A stretch of DNA of 58,761 nucleotides from Bacteroidales bacterium (GTDB lineage: Bacteria; Bacteroidota; Bacteroidia; Bacteroidales; VadinHA17), in NCBI GenBank assembly GCA_009877105.1, contig WXFD01000007.1, forward strand, positions 1-58,761, given 5' to 3'. Position 1 is the stretch's first letter, and every line of letters starts with the position of its first letter. The notes beneath the pieces are model-generated. The model ran no database searches and had not been told where the DNA came from. It worked only from the letters and a program-made list of their open reading frames with translations. The translations under genes were made by a program, and so were the position numbers. Of this stretch, positions 1 through 8,100 are shown piece by piece.

Positions 1-407
1 ATTAATGCTTAATCGATTTTTTGACGTGTTCGGTATTTACCCATACTCTACCAAAAATCAGAAATATGTCAGAGAACTTATATTATACGGCACTATGGCC
101 GCTTAAAACTTTAACGAACTATTGATAAAAACAAAATACATTAAACTGTAACCGGCATTTTGTGATAAGCTGACTGACAATGTAGCGGCAAAATGCTTCA
201 ATATTGCCTCACTCCGGTACCTTTCTGTTGTTTTCTGTAATAAACGGGTTATCTCGTTATTCATATTGGAGTGTGGTCCCCGGATCCGAAGACAGCAGGC
301 ATTTCGGTGGAACAATGGAAGTATGGCTGAATCAATAATTTGCAAAATTCCGGATGTTAATTGAAATAAAATTCCTTATTTTTAACAGTTTAATAATTCA
401 TAGGGAA
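1..407. other. Upstream region without a recognisable gene
   Basis: I see no convincing gene here. An 80-codon minus-strand frame at 103-345 has no recognisable domain and an unconvincing composition. The stretch is AT-rich near the GH20 gene and probably carries its promoter, but I found no full TTTG/TAnnTTTG pair. Confidence 0.4.
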
Positions 408-1979
408 ATGATACGCAGAAAACTTTCAGTGATTTCGGGATTCCTGGCCTTGTCTGTAATTACTTTGATCCAGGTTTCATGCAAGTCGGGCACACCTTCC
501 GACCTTTCAGGGGAGCACATAATTCCTGTGCCCGTTTCGGTTGTTGCAACGGGCGATTATTTCAGGCTTGATGAAAAAACGGCAATCTGTATTTCGGACG
601 GGTCTGATGAACTAAGGCAGCTTGCAGAATACCTTGCAGAAAGGCTCAGGCCGGCAACTGGATTTGCGTTTGCTGTCAAAACCACCAAGGTACCTCCAAA
701 GGGCAGTATTTACCTGACCTTTGCCGGAGCGGATTCAATACCCCTGGAAGAAGGATATACGGTAACTATTACAAAAAAGCTTCTGACACTCGCAGCAAAG
801 AGCCCGGCGGGCATTTTCCGCGGTATTCAGACAATAAGACAGCTGCTTCCTTCCGGGATTGAGCTTTCATCGGTGCAGCAAGGGGAATGGAAGATCGCTA
901 CCGGTACCATAGTTGATTATCCGGTTTATGGTTATCGCAGTACCATGCTTGATGTGGCAAGGCATTTTTTCGGAGTAGAGGATGTTAAAAGGGTCATCGA
1001 TCTTGCATCAGCTTACAAGATCAATGCCCTGCACCTGCATCTTTCTGATGATCAGGGGTGGAGGATCGAGATCAAGTCGTGGCCGAATCTTACCCTTTAT
1101 GGCGGAAGCACGAAGGTCGGAGGAGGCGACGGAGGATATTTTACCCAGGAACAGTATTCTGAAATTGTCAGGTATGCCGATTCGAGATATATAACCATAG
1201 TGCCTGAGATTGATATGCCAGGCCACACCAATGCCGCACTGGCCTCATACGCCGAGTTGAATTGCAACGGGAGGGCAACCAAACTGTATACGGGTACAGT
1301 TGTAGGATTCAGCACCCTGTGTACCGGAAAGGAAATTACATATAGGTTTGTCGATGATGTCGTAAGGGAGATTTCAGCCCTGACTACCGGTCCTTACTTC
1401 CATATCGGGGGTGATGAATCGCATGCTACGAAAAAAGAAGACTATATTCCATTCGTAGAAAGGGTTCAGGACATAGTGTTGTCCCATAATAAAAAATCAC
1501 TTGGCTGGGATGAAATATCCCTTGGCCTTCTCAGGCCCGGTACCGTGGCCCAGTACTGGTCGAGTGCGGAAAATGCCAAAAGAGCGGTAAGCCAGGGAGC
1601 AAAACTGCTTATGTCGCCTTCGTCAAAAGCCTATATTGATATGAAATATGATTCAACAACGGCAATCGGTTATACCTGGGCTGGTTATATTGAAATTGAT
1701 AAGGCTTACAACTGGGATCCCGCAACCCTTGTACCGGGAATAGTAAGGGACAATATTTTTGGAGTTGAGGCACCGTTGTGGACAGAGACCATAACAAATA
1801 TCAGGGAGATTGAATTTATGATTTTCCCGAGGCTGCCGGCCATTGCCGAGATCGGATGGTCCCCTGCCAGGCTCAGGAACTGGGATGATTTCAAGGTGCG
1901 GCTGGGAAATCATGGCAAGCGCTTTGAAGCTATGGGAATAAATTATTACAAATCAGCACTTGTTCCATGGGCTGACTGA
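408..1979 (+). CDS. GH20 beta-N-acetylhexosaminidase, lipoprotein
   Basis: Predicted exo-acting hexosaminidase that removes terminal beta-linked GlcNAc or GalNAc from oligosaccharides, anchored as a lipoprotein in the cell envelope. The ATG at 408 is preferred over an in-frame ATG at 354 because it gives a clean lipoprotein signal: basic start, hydrophobic stretch and lipobox IQVSC with Cys25. A GH20b-like domain occupies roughly residues 35-170 and the TIM barrel follows. The barrel shows HLHLSDDQGWR and the catalytic pair in HIGGDESH (Asp336, Glu337), used in substrate-assisted catalysis. The length of 523 residues is normal for the family. It is the first gene of a plus-strand run and is separated by 338 bp from the next gene. 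It could cooperate with the GH18 locus at 19-21 kb, but it is not in that operon. The family is sure; the exact substrate is inferred. Confidence 0.93.
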   Translation: MIRRKLSVISGFLALSVITLIQVSCKSGTPSDLSGEHIIPVPVSVVATGDYFRLDEKTAICISDGSDELRQLAEYLAERLRPATGFAFAVKTTKVPPKGSIYLTFAGADSIPLEEGYTVTITKKLLTLAAKSPAGIFRGIQTIRQLLPSGIELSSVQQGEWKIATGTIVDYPVYGYRSTMLDVARHFFGVEDVKRVIDLASAYKINALHLHLSDDQGWRIEIKSWPNLTLYGGSTKVGGGDGGYFTQEQYSEIVRYADSRYITIVPEIDMPGHTNAALASYAELNCNGRATKLYTGTVVGFSTLCTGKEITYRFVDDVVREISALTTGPYFHIGGDESHATKKEDYIPFVERVQDIVLSHNKKSLGWDEISLGLLRPGTVAQYWSSAENAKRAVSQGAKLLMSPSSKAYIDMKYDSTTAIGYTWAGYIEIDKAYNWDPATLVPGIVRDNIFGVEAPLWTETITNIREIEFMIFPRLPAIAEIGWSPARLRNWDDFKVRLGNHGKRFEAMGINYYKSALVPWAD

Positions 1980-2317
1980 GCCTTTTCAGAATAACAGCAA
2001 AATCCTGAAACGGCTGTTTTTTACTTTGTCAGGCCTTAATTTCAAGACCTGAAGCATCATACTTTCGCTTTGGCAACTGTTAATCGAATAACAACAGGCT
2101 GCCTTAGTCGGGCCGTTGTCCTTTAAATGACCATCGTCCTCATGGTTTTCAGGAACGGCAGCTTTCCGTCATGACCGGTCCATTCCATTCATCAACGGAA
2201 TTTTTTGAACATTTGACGAACTCGGATTGTTATAAACCAGAGATTCTGCATTCACAGTTATATAAGATAATGTTCAACAAGTTACGGTAATGATCGAATG
2301 ATTTAAAAGAAAAAACC
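1980..2317. other. Intergenic region between GH20 and the YD-repeat lipoprotein
   Basis: About 340 bp without a gene. It holds the weak terminator near 2000 and presumably the promoter of the 2318 gene. Nothing else was recognised. Confidence 0.5.
1993..2022 (+). terminator. Possible terminator after the GH20 gene
   Basis: A 6-bp stem AACAGC (1993-1998) / GCTGTT (2013-2018) is followed by a run of T. The stem is short, so this is a weak intrinsic terminator candidate. Confidence 0.4.
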
Positions 2318-3382
2318 ATGAAACATCTGAGAACTTTCTTTCTGTCAGGCATTGTAATAACAGCCATTGCTTTCCTGTGGGGATGTAGTCAGAATCAGCC
2401 CGGCAGGAACGTCAGTACAAACGTGAAATATTACAGGAACATTCTTTTCAGCGAAACACCGTGGGATATTGAAAGAGGGTCACGTGAGCTCACCCCGGGC
2501 CAGGCAGCCGAAATCAACAGCTATAAATTCACATACGACGATGAAGGCCGCCTGCTTTCTGTCGAATTTTCCAGGAATGATGAATTGCTTGGTTATTCAG
2601 CCCTTGGCGGAGCTGCCAGGATAACTTATGAATATACCGGGAACAAGCAGATAAAGCATTTTTTTGATGAAAACAATCAGCCCATGGAATCGGCAGGTGT
2701 TTTCACCGCCGAATATACCCTTGATGATAAAGGAATCAGAACCGGTCTGAAGTTTTTCGACAGAAACGGACAGCCCGTTGAAAACAGGAACAAGATAAAC
2801 AATTATGTGTGGAAAATCCTGGATGACGGAATGCTGCAGGAGAAAAGATACAATCTTGCAGGTGAAGAAACAATCATGAATCCCTTTTGTCCTTTTTACG
2901 AGCTGAGGTTTTCATACAACGACAAAGGTTACGTTACAAGAATGGCGAATTACATGAATGATGCACTGTATAATTGTACTGCAGAAAACTGTGGTGACAT
3001 CGGCGTATCGTATTTTACATTCGAACCTAATGAACATGGCGACGTTGAAAGCTTTTCTGTATTCAATGTGCTGGGACTGATGTCGAACCTTTACTGGGGC
3101 TGGTCGAAGCGGGTAAGCAGATATGACGAAAACGGATATGTTCTTGAAACTGTCTATTATGACCAGGACAATGAATTTGTGAGTGGAAATATGGTTCCCG
3201 TTACTCAGTATTCATACGACAGGCACGGTGCCCTGACGGAAGTCAGGAATATGGACAAGGACAGGAATATTATAAATAGTCCTGATAATGGTGCCGCAAT
3301 TACTGAATACAAGTATGATGAAAAAGGCAACCGTACTTCGACAATAAGATATAATAAAGATCATCAGGTGATAACCCAGTGA
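2318..3382 (+). CDS. Lipoprotein with YD/RHS-like repeats, function unknown
   Basis: A 354-residue lipoprotein: signal peptide with lipobox FLWGC (Cys23). The mature part has at least six imperfect repeats of the form Y-x-D-x-x-G followed by a beta-strand and an acidic/Asn turn, for example YDDEGRLLS, LDDKGIRTG, YNDKGYVTR, YDENGYVLE, YDRHGALTE and YDEKGNRTS. These resemble the YD/RHS repeats that form beta-sheet shells or solenoids, but there is no toxin-type core and no self-cleavage region. Two Cys pairs occur mid-protein (FCPF; NCTAENC). Only 22 bp separate it from the tandem rhodanese lipoprotein, so the two are probably co-transcribed, which hints at a shared envelope role. I do not recognise a specific family, and no function is claimed. 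Confidence 0.75.
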   Translation: MKHLRTFFLSGIVITAIAFLWGCSQNQPGRNVSTNVKYYRNILFSETPWDIERGSRELTPGQAAEINSYKFTYDDEGRLLSVEFSRNDELLGYSALGGAARITYEYTGNKQIKHFFDENNQPMESAGVFTAEYTLDDKGIRTGLKFFDRNGQPVENRNKINNYVWKILDDGMLQEKRYNLAGEETIMNPFCPFYELRFSYNDKGYVTRMANYMNDALYNCTAENCGDIGVSYFTFEPNEHGDVESFSVFNVLGLMSNLYWGWSKRVSRYDENGYVLETVYYDQDNEFVSGNMVPVTQYSYDRHGALTEVRNMDKDRNIINSPDNGAAITEYKYDEKGNRTSTIRYNKDHQVITQ

Positions 3383-3404
3383 TTGAAGGAAAAAACAGAT
3401 TGTC

Positions 3405-4442
3405 ATGAGATATAAATCTGGTTACCATATATTTTTCTTTTTTGCATTGATCCTTGTTTTTTCTTCGGGCTGCCGCGACGGCGGGACGGCAAGGAAACAG
3501 GAAGTGACGGAAATTGCCGGGGCTGCACCGGTAATTGGGCAGGAGACAGAATTACTGCTGAACGACCTTAAAGAGAACGGTGATTATGTAAACAGCCGTT
3601 ATTTCCCCAGCCTGATAAAAGCTTCCGTTGTTTATGATGAGCTGGACAAAAACAATCTCATCATTGATATACGTTCCCCCGAATTGTTCCGGAAAGGTCA
3701 TATAAGGAAAGCGGTGAACAGGAGTTTCAGCAGCCTGCCGGAATATTTTGAAACCGGCATCAGGCCCTTTGAGTACGATAAGATAATAATAGTGTGTGAT
3801 GACGGACAATTATCTTCATATACCACTTCACTGCTCAGAATGATGGGATATGGCAACGTTTACGCCCTTCGTTGGGGGATGGGAGGATGGAACAGAAACT
3901 ATGCAGAGAGTGGATGGATGAAAGGTGTTTCGGGCAAATATGAGGATCGCCTGGAGACTGCCGCCAATGAATCTCCTGCTGCGAAAGGAATGCCTGAACT
4001 TAACACCGGTCTGACTTCAGGAAAAGAAATAGGACAGGAGAGATTCAGAAAGCTTTTCGCGGATGGCACGGGAGATATTCTTGTAACAGCTGATGACGTT
4101 TTCAGTGATCCTGCAAAATATTTTGTCATCAATTTCGAGCGAAAGGATAAATATGATGACGGACATATACCCGGTGCTGTAAGATACAAGCCTGAAGCAA
4201 CACTTGGGTTCACCGATGTAATGGCCACAATCCCGTCTGACAGGACTGTTGTGGTTTATTGCGGCACAGGGCATAATTCAGGATTTGCAACCGCCTATCT
4301 CAGGCTCTTCGGTTACGATGCAAGAACCCTTAAGTACGGAAACAACAGTTTCATGTACAATAAGATGAAGAGTGAGAGAAATGTGCTGGCATGGCTGCCT
4401 TTCACGCCTGATGAATCAGGCGATTACCCGGTTGTAAAATAG
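3405..4442 (+). CDS. Lipoprotein with two rhodanese domains
   Basis: Predicted periplasm-facing sulfurtransferase anchored by lipid at Cys23 (lipobox SSGC). There are two rhodanese-like domains. The first spans roughly residues 70-170, with DIRSPELFRKGHI and the active loop CDDGQLS (Cys131). The second spans roughly 225-335, with DGHIPGAVRY and the loop CGTGHNSG (Cys286). Both nucleophilic Cys residues are present, so both domains could carry a persulfide. The gene follows the YD-repeat lipoprotein closely and ends facing the minus-strand rhodanese/YeeE operon, with a shared bidirectional terminator between them. The clustering suggests handling of periplasmic sulfane sulfur or thiosulfate. 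That substrate is an inference from context. Confidence 0.88.
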   Translation: MRYKSGYHIFFFFALILVFSSGCRDGGTARKQEVTEIAGAAPVIGQETELLLNDLKENGDYVNSRYFPSLIKASVVYDELDKNNLIIDIRSPELFRKGHIRKAVNRSFSSLPEYFETGIRPFEYDKIIIVCDDGQLSSYTTSLLRMMGYGNVYALRWGMGGWNRNYAESGWMKGVSGKYEDRLETAANESPAAKGMPELNTGLTSGKEIGQERFRKLFADGTGDILVTADDVFSDPAKYFVINFERKDKYDDGHIPGAVRYKPEATLGFTDVMATIPSDRTVVVYCGTGHNSGFATAYLRLFGYDARTLKYGNNSFMYNKMKSERNVLAWLPFTPDESGDYPVVK

Positions 4443-4461
4443 ATCCCTGGCAACAATTCAG

Positions 4462-4497
4462 AAATCCGGTCGCAGTAAACAAATTGCGACCGGATTT
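4462..4497. terminator. Strong bidirectional terminator between convergent genes
   Basis: Perfect 13-bp stem: AAATCCGGTCGCA (4462-4474) pairs with TGCGACCGGATTT (4485-4497) around a 10-nt loop, flanked by T-rich sequence. It sits exactly between the plus-strand rhodanese lipoprotein and the minus-strand operon and can stop transcription from both sides. Confidence 0.88.
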
Positions 4498-4917
4498 TTA
4501 TCGGTTGTCTGTGTCATCCGAAAGAATGTAGATATTCTTTAATCCGGTCTCGCTTAATATCATCCATACTTTTGCAGGAACCGATATTTCATCCGAACAG
4601 AGGATGACCGGTCCCTTGTTCTTTCGAAGCAGTCTGAGGTTTTGTCTGTTCAGGACCGACCGCGGATCCATTTTTACGGAAATGCCGCTGAAACGGCTGG
4701 CAGGCACTGCCTCATCTCCCAGCCAGACGATAAGCTTATTCCCCGGAAGTTCAGCCAGCTGACCTGATGACAGCAGGTTTAGGCCCTGTACTGAAGGTTC
4801 TGCCCACCTGACGGCATCATACCTGAACTGACGACTCCCGAAGGTTTTTGCCAGTACAGATATTAAAACCAGAAGGAGAACAGAGAGGATTGCCCAGTAT
4901 TGTTTTAAGAATTTCAT
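4498..4917 (-). CDS. Membrane-anchored rhodanese-like protein, short
   Basis: A 139-residue protein with one N-terminal membrane segment (about residues 7-24) and a reduced rhodanese-like fold. It has a strand KLIVWLGDEA, then VILCSDEIS with Cys107 at the active-loop position, a helix, and GLKNIYIL near the end. The CxxGxxS loop pattern is imperfect, so this may be a non-catalytic or altered sulfurtransferase domain. The ATG at 4917 is used; an upstream extension to 4950 would begin at TTG and overlap the previous gene. It is the last gene of a four-gene minus-strand operon (two YeeE/YedE genes, then two rhodanese-like genes). The rhodanese assignment depends mainly on context and fold pattern. 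Confidence 0.65.
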   Translation of the reverse strand: MKFLKQYWAILSVLLLVLISVLAKTFGSRQFRYDAVRWAEPSVQGLNLLSSGQLAELPGNKLIVWLGDEAVPASRFSGISVKMDPRSVLNRQNLRLLRKNKGPVILCSDEISVPAKVWMILSETGLKNIYILSDDTDNR

Positions 4918-4940
4918 TAATCGACAGTGAGTTAGATATC

Positions 4941-5561
4941 TTATTCGCAACCGCCGTCAAGCTTTCTGGCAGAGAACTTCCTGGATGCAAGAAATCCGGC
5001 CTTGAGACTGTCGGGAAGTGCATTAAGCTCAGTGAACATCTCAGCGGCACGGCGCCTGGTCTCGTACAGCGCATTTTCACGTGCCGTGATCCTTTCTCCG
5101 GTAAACCTGCTTTTAATGATTGTCCTGTTCCATTCCGCCAGACCGCCTTTCATGGAATATGCATTCCTGTATCCCATTCCTCTTGCATATGCCACGGCAT
5201 ATGATGCTTCAAGATTTCCACCGGAATAGAAAATGGTTTTAATATTCCTGTTTCCGAGCCAAATTTCAGGATTACCGGTTATGAACTCCTCGTAAGACAC
5301 ATTTACGGCACCGGGTAATATCTGACTTCTGAATTCCCCGGGCATTCCAAGGCCGATCAGCTGGACCGTACTGTCCTCCCTCACAATGAATTCTGCAACC
5401 TGATCAGCGCTGAATGAGGTTTCATCACTGAGCACGTCCTGCAACAGGGTTTCGGGTCTGGCCACAAAGGATCTGTTTGCGGTAAGAGGAAGCAGAGCCA
5501 GGATCAGGCTAAGCATAATAAGCATCAATGATATTTTTCTTCCTGTTTCCATGACGTTCAT
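4941..5561 (-). CDS. Membrane-anchored rhodanese-like protein with Ser at the Cys position
   Basis: A 206-residue protein with an N-terminal membrane segment (about 8-27) and one rhodanese-like domain (about 50-150). The domain shows LIGLGMPGEFRSQILPGAVN and ends with GMGYRNAYSMKGGLAEW. The active loop reads YSGGNLEAS, so Ser113 sits where the catalytic Cys should be. The only Cys in the protein is Cys205, next to the C terminus in the tail GGCE. It is therefore probably not a normal sulfurtransferase; it may bind substrate or a partner, or the terminal Cys may substitute. Its ATG overlaps the stop of the upstream YeeE/YedE gene (ATGA), so the two are translationally coupled. Confidence 0.8.
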   Translation of the reverse strand: MNVMETGRKISLMLIMLSLILALLPLTANRSFVARPETLLQDVLSDETSFSADQVAEFIVREDSTVQLIGLGMPGEFRSQILPGAVNVSYEEFITGNPEIWLGNRNIKTIFYSGGNLEASYAVAYARGMGYRNAYSMKGGLAEWNRTIIKSRFTGERITARENALYETRRRAAEMFTELNALPDSLKAGFLASRKFSARKLDGGCE

Positions 5562-6163
5562 TTTATTTCATTGCTGATTTCCGGTTTTGCAAATTTTTTC
5601 TCTGCCAGTTCGGCTGCCAGGAACATGCCTGCTGCTGCAATTGTAAGGATCAGTATAAAGAGGCCGGGGGAAAGCCCCAGCGATTCGTTTATCTTAACCG
5701 GTCCCCGGTAACCTGCTGTGGCAAATTTTTCGATAAATGGATAAGTTTCCGTGAAAATAAAAGCTCCTGCAAACCCGCCTGCAACAAATACCATTGCATC
5801 AATTTTTCCTATCGACAGTGCACTCAGGCCGGTTCCAGGGCAAAATCCTCCCATGATGAATCCCGCACCCATTATAATCCCGCCTGCGATGGCTGCCGGC
5901 AGGTAAAATTCATTCACATACACCTGGTTCAGGTTTAACACTCCCAGGTAGTCGAGGAATCGTGAACCTATCAGCGCCACCAGCGCAGCAGTGAAAAATA
6001 CTTTAAGAACTGTCGTATCGTAACCATAAAACATTCCGGCCAGTTTGCGGCTTGAGGAGAAACCGGCCTGTTCAAGTGCAAATCCGAAACCTGTTCCGAT
6101 CAGAAATGCAATAAGCATGTTGATCCATTCGGGAAACGTGAAATATGATGAAAACGGCGCCAT
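5558..6163 (-). CDS. YeeE/YedE family membrane protein (half-transporter 2)
   Basis: A 201-residue integral membrane protein of the YeeE/YedE (DUF395) family, whose characterised members import thiosulfate. It shows the family repeat: GFGFALEQAGFSSSRKLAGMF near the start and GGFCPGTGLSA, with the conserved Cys, in the middle, followed by two more hydrophobic segments. It is about half the length of a full YeeE and lies 87 bp downstream of a second half-length protein, the usual two-gene arrangement in Bacteroidetes and proteobacteria. Together they would form one transporter. It is coupled to the downstream rhodanese gene by a 4-bp overlap. Thiosulfate or another sulfur species is the likely substrate, based on family and context. 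Confidence 0.87.
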   Translation of the reverse strand: MAPFSSYFTFPEWINMLIAFLIGTGFGFALEQAGFSSSRKLAGMFYGYDTTVLKVFFTAALVALIGSRFLDYLGVLNLNQVYVNEFYLPAAIAGGIIMGAGFIMGGFCPGTGLSALSIGKIDAMVFVAGGFAGAFIFTETYPFIEKFATAGYRGPVKINESLGLSPGLFILILTIAAAGMFLAAELAEKKFAKPEISNEIK

Positions 6164-6250
6164 AACTTTATTTTAATATTTATTCTTTTGCTAAACATCC
6201 GCCGCAATACGGCTGAATAACTTCAGAGTTTAATGATTGCATGCTGTACT

Positions 6251-6763
6251 CTATATCCAGTTATTCCTGAAAAACCAGGCAAATGCGAATGCGGAACCAA
6301 AAATTGCGATCATCGTCACAAAGCCTGCCGTGGAGAGAACTGCCATCCCCGACAGTGCGGCTCCGCTGGTGCAGCCCCTTGCCAGCTGGCCTCCGTAAAC
6401 AAAGAGCACCCCGCCGAGAAAGGCAAAAACCAGTCTACGGGTAACAGAAATCTTCGGTGATTTTTCAACTTTGAGCTTAAGCCTGCCCGAGACTGCCCCG
6501 GAAATAAACCCTCCTGCAACAAGCCCGAAGATCTCAAGTGTCAGCCAGTTGGTGATGGGCTTCTTTCCGTCCTCGAAATACCTTGCGTAGTGAGCGGAGT
6601 TTTCAATATGTGAAGGACTTACTGTGTTTATCAGGGAAACAACGCAGTATTTTATTCCGCCGCTTGCCCCCAGTCCGCGACCCGAGATGACCATTGCCGA
6701 AAGCAGTACTAATCCCAGCAGGATACCTGCCAGGTATGGATTCATATAACTTTTTCTGACCAT
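6251..6763 (-). CDS. YeeE/YedE family membrane protein (half-transporter 1)
   Basis: A 170-residue membrane protein with four or five hydrophobic segments and the family signature ARGCTSGAALSG containing the conserved Cys, followed by a long hydrophobic segment. It pairs with the next gene downstream to form a complete YeeE/YedE-type sulfur transporter. The ATG at 6763 is used because the frame extension to 6772 begins at TTG. It is the first gene of the minus-strand operon. Upstream lies a 520-bp divergent intergenic region that must contain its promoter. Confidence 0.85.
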   Translation of the reverse strand: MVRKSYMNPYLAGILLGLVLLSAMVISGRGLGASGGIKYCVVSLINTVSPSHIENSAHYARYFEDGKKPITNWLTLEIFGLVAGGFISGAVSGRLKLKVEKSPKISVTRRLVFAFLGGVLFVYGGQLARGCTSGAALSGMAVLSTAGFVTMIAIFGSAFAFAWFFRNNWI

Positions 6764-7290
6764 ATCTATCAAAATAGTAAAATACCGAACAACCTTCAGT
6801 TAACAACAGTAAAACAAATGAGAGGCATAATTGATCAGTGATATAAATAAATTCAGGATTGTCTGCCTGACATGATTATAATATACTGTAAACCGGTAAT
6901 CAGCAGATAGCGCTCATACAGGTCAGACCGTTGCAAGAGTGGCTGCAAGGCCCGAAACCCCCAACGGCAGATATCTTTCAGCACTTCTGATTGTAATCGC
7001 AGCAAACACATCATTAGTGACTTAACCTTTAAAACTTAGTAAATATCCTGCCTGTTTCCGGTGAAGAGTTACTTTCCGGATTACCCTGCATAACTAATAA
7101 AATTCAGAAGAGTTTTTGGATCTGTTTAATGAAATAAAAATCCGGCAGGGGATTGAAGGATAAATTGAAATAATGTACCTGTTCGTCTTTTTTCAATATT
7201 TTTAACTCTTTTTATATTGGTCCTCTTACAGCAAAGGCACAATATTATTATTTTCGGAGTTTCAAAACAGATTAGTATCTTGATAATTAC
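6764..7290. other. Divergent intergenic region with a possible structured element
   Basis: About 525 bp between the YeeE/YedE operon (minus) and the DUF364 gene (plus). No gene is visible. It contains a hairpin-closing pair CCGTTG (6928-6933) / CAACGG (6962-6967) around a G/C-rich core; the remainder is AT-rich. Promoters for both directions are expected here, but I found no clean TTTG/TAnnTTTG pair. Confidence 0.4.
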
Positions 7291-8100
7291 ATGTCGAAGA
7301 TCATTAACCAGACATATGAACTGATTCTTGGAAAATACCGGTCGGTGATTGAATCTCTCTTCGTTTCTGATGTAAGGATCGGCATGTTGCTTACTGCCGT
7401 AAGGCTTTCGGACGGTGCAATTGGCACTTCAGCCACCCTGACTGATAGCAGGCCCGCCAGTGAAAAAGCCGGCAGGGATTTTGGTGATTTCAGTCCTTTG
7501 AAGATAAAAGGTCAGAATGTGCTGAAGATTCTTGAAACAAAGAAGGAATCTTCAGTTATTATGTCTCTGAGAATGGCTGTGCTGAGTGCAGTATCTTCAG
7601 GATTTATTACGCCCGAACGGTACAGGATAATAGAAAATTGCGATCCGGTTGAACTGCTCGATCTTTCTCCGGGTAAAACAATAACCATAGTCGGGGCGTT
7701 CCAGTCATATATCAGGAAGATTTCACAAACTCCCAATAAACTGTTTGTGCTTGAATTGAACGAGAAGGCCCTTACACCTGAACAGAGACAATACTATGTA
7801 CCGGCCGGTGATTTCAGGAAAGTACTTCCGCAGTCGGATTTTGTGATAATCACCGGGCAAACACTGGTAAACAGGACAATTGATGATCTTCTTACGGCTG
7901 TATCACCGGCGTCAAAGGTAATTGTGACCGGACCATCGGGCAACATTCTCCCGGATGTCCTGTTTGAAAACAAGGTGAGTATGATTGGAGCAATCCGGGT
8001 CACTGACCCGGAAAAGTTGTTTGAGATCGCCGGCCAGGGAGGAACCGGCTTTCATTTGTTTGAATACTGTGCTCGGAAAATCTGCATTTTAAGGAAATGA
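7291..8100 (+). CDS. DUF4213/DUF364 family protein (putative metal chelation)
   Basis: A 269-residue cytoplasmic protein with the DUF4213 N-terminal part (about 1-85, including GAIGTSATL) and the DUF364 domain (about 110-265, including VTGPSGNILPDVLF, GAIRVTDPEKLFEIAGQGGTG). DUF364 is described as a putative heavy-metal chelation domain and is often next to metal-uptake transporters. It has no signal peptide. Its stop codon overlaps the start of the downstream membrane/NTPase fusion (ATGA at 8097-8100), so the two proteins are made together and probably act together. The ligand is unknown. Confidence 0.85.
   Translation: MSKIINQTYELILGKYRSVIESLFVSDVRIGMLLTAVRLSDGAIGTSATLTDSRPASEKAGRDFGDFSPLKIKGQNVLKILETKKESSVIMSLRMAVLSAVSSGFITPERYRIIENCDPVELLDLSPGKTITIVGAFQSYIRKISQTPNKLFVLELNEKALTPEQRQYYVPAGDFRKVLPQSDFVIITGQTLVNRTIDDLLTAVSPASKVIVTGPSGNILPDVLFENKVSMIGAIRVTDPEKLFEIAGQGGTGFHLFEYCARKICILRK

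Noticed and set aside
103..345. 80-codon minus-strand frame near the window start
   Set aside because: No recognisable domain, unusual composition, no neighbour support; most likely a chance frame.
6928..6967. Calling this an S-box (SAM-I) riboswitch
   Set aside because: Only short pieces match; most of the S-box helices and conserved loops are missing. Kept only as a low-interest structured-element candidate.
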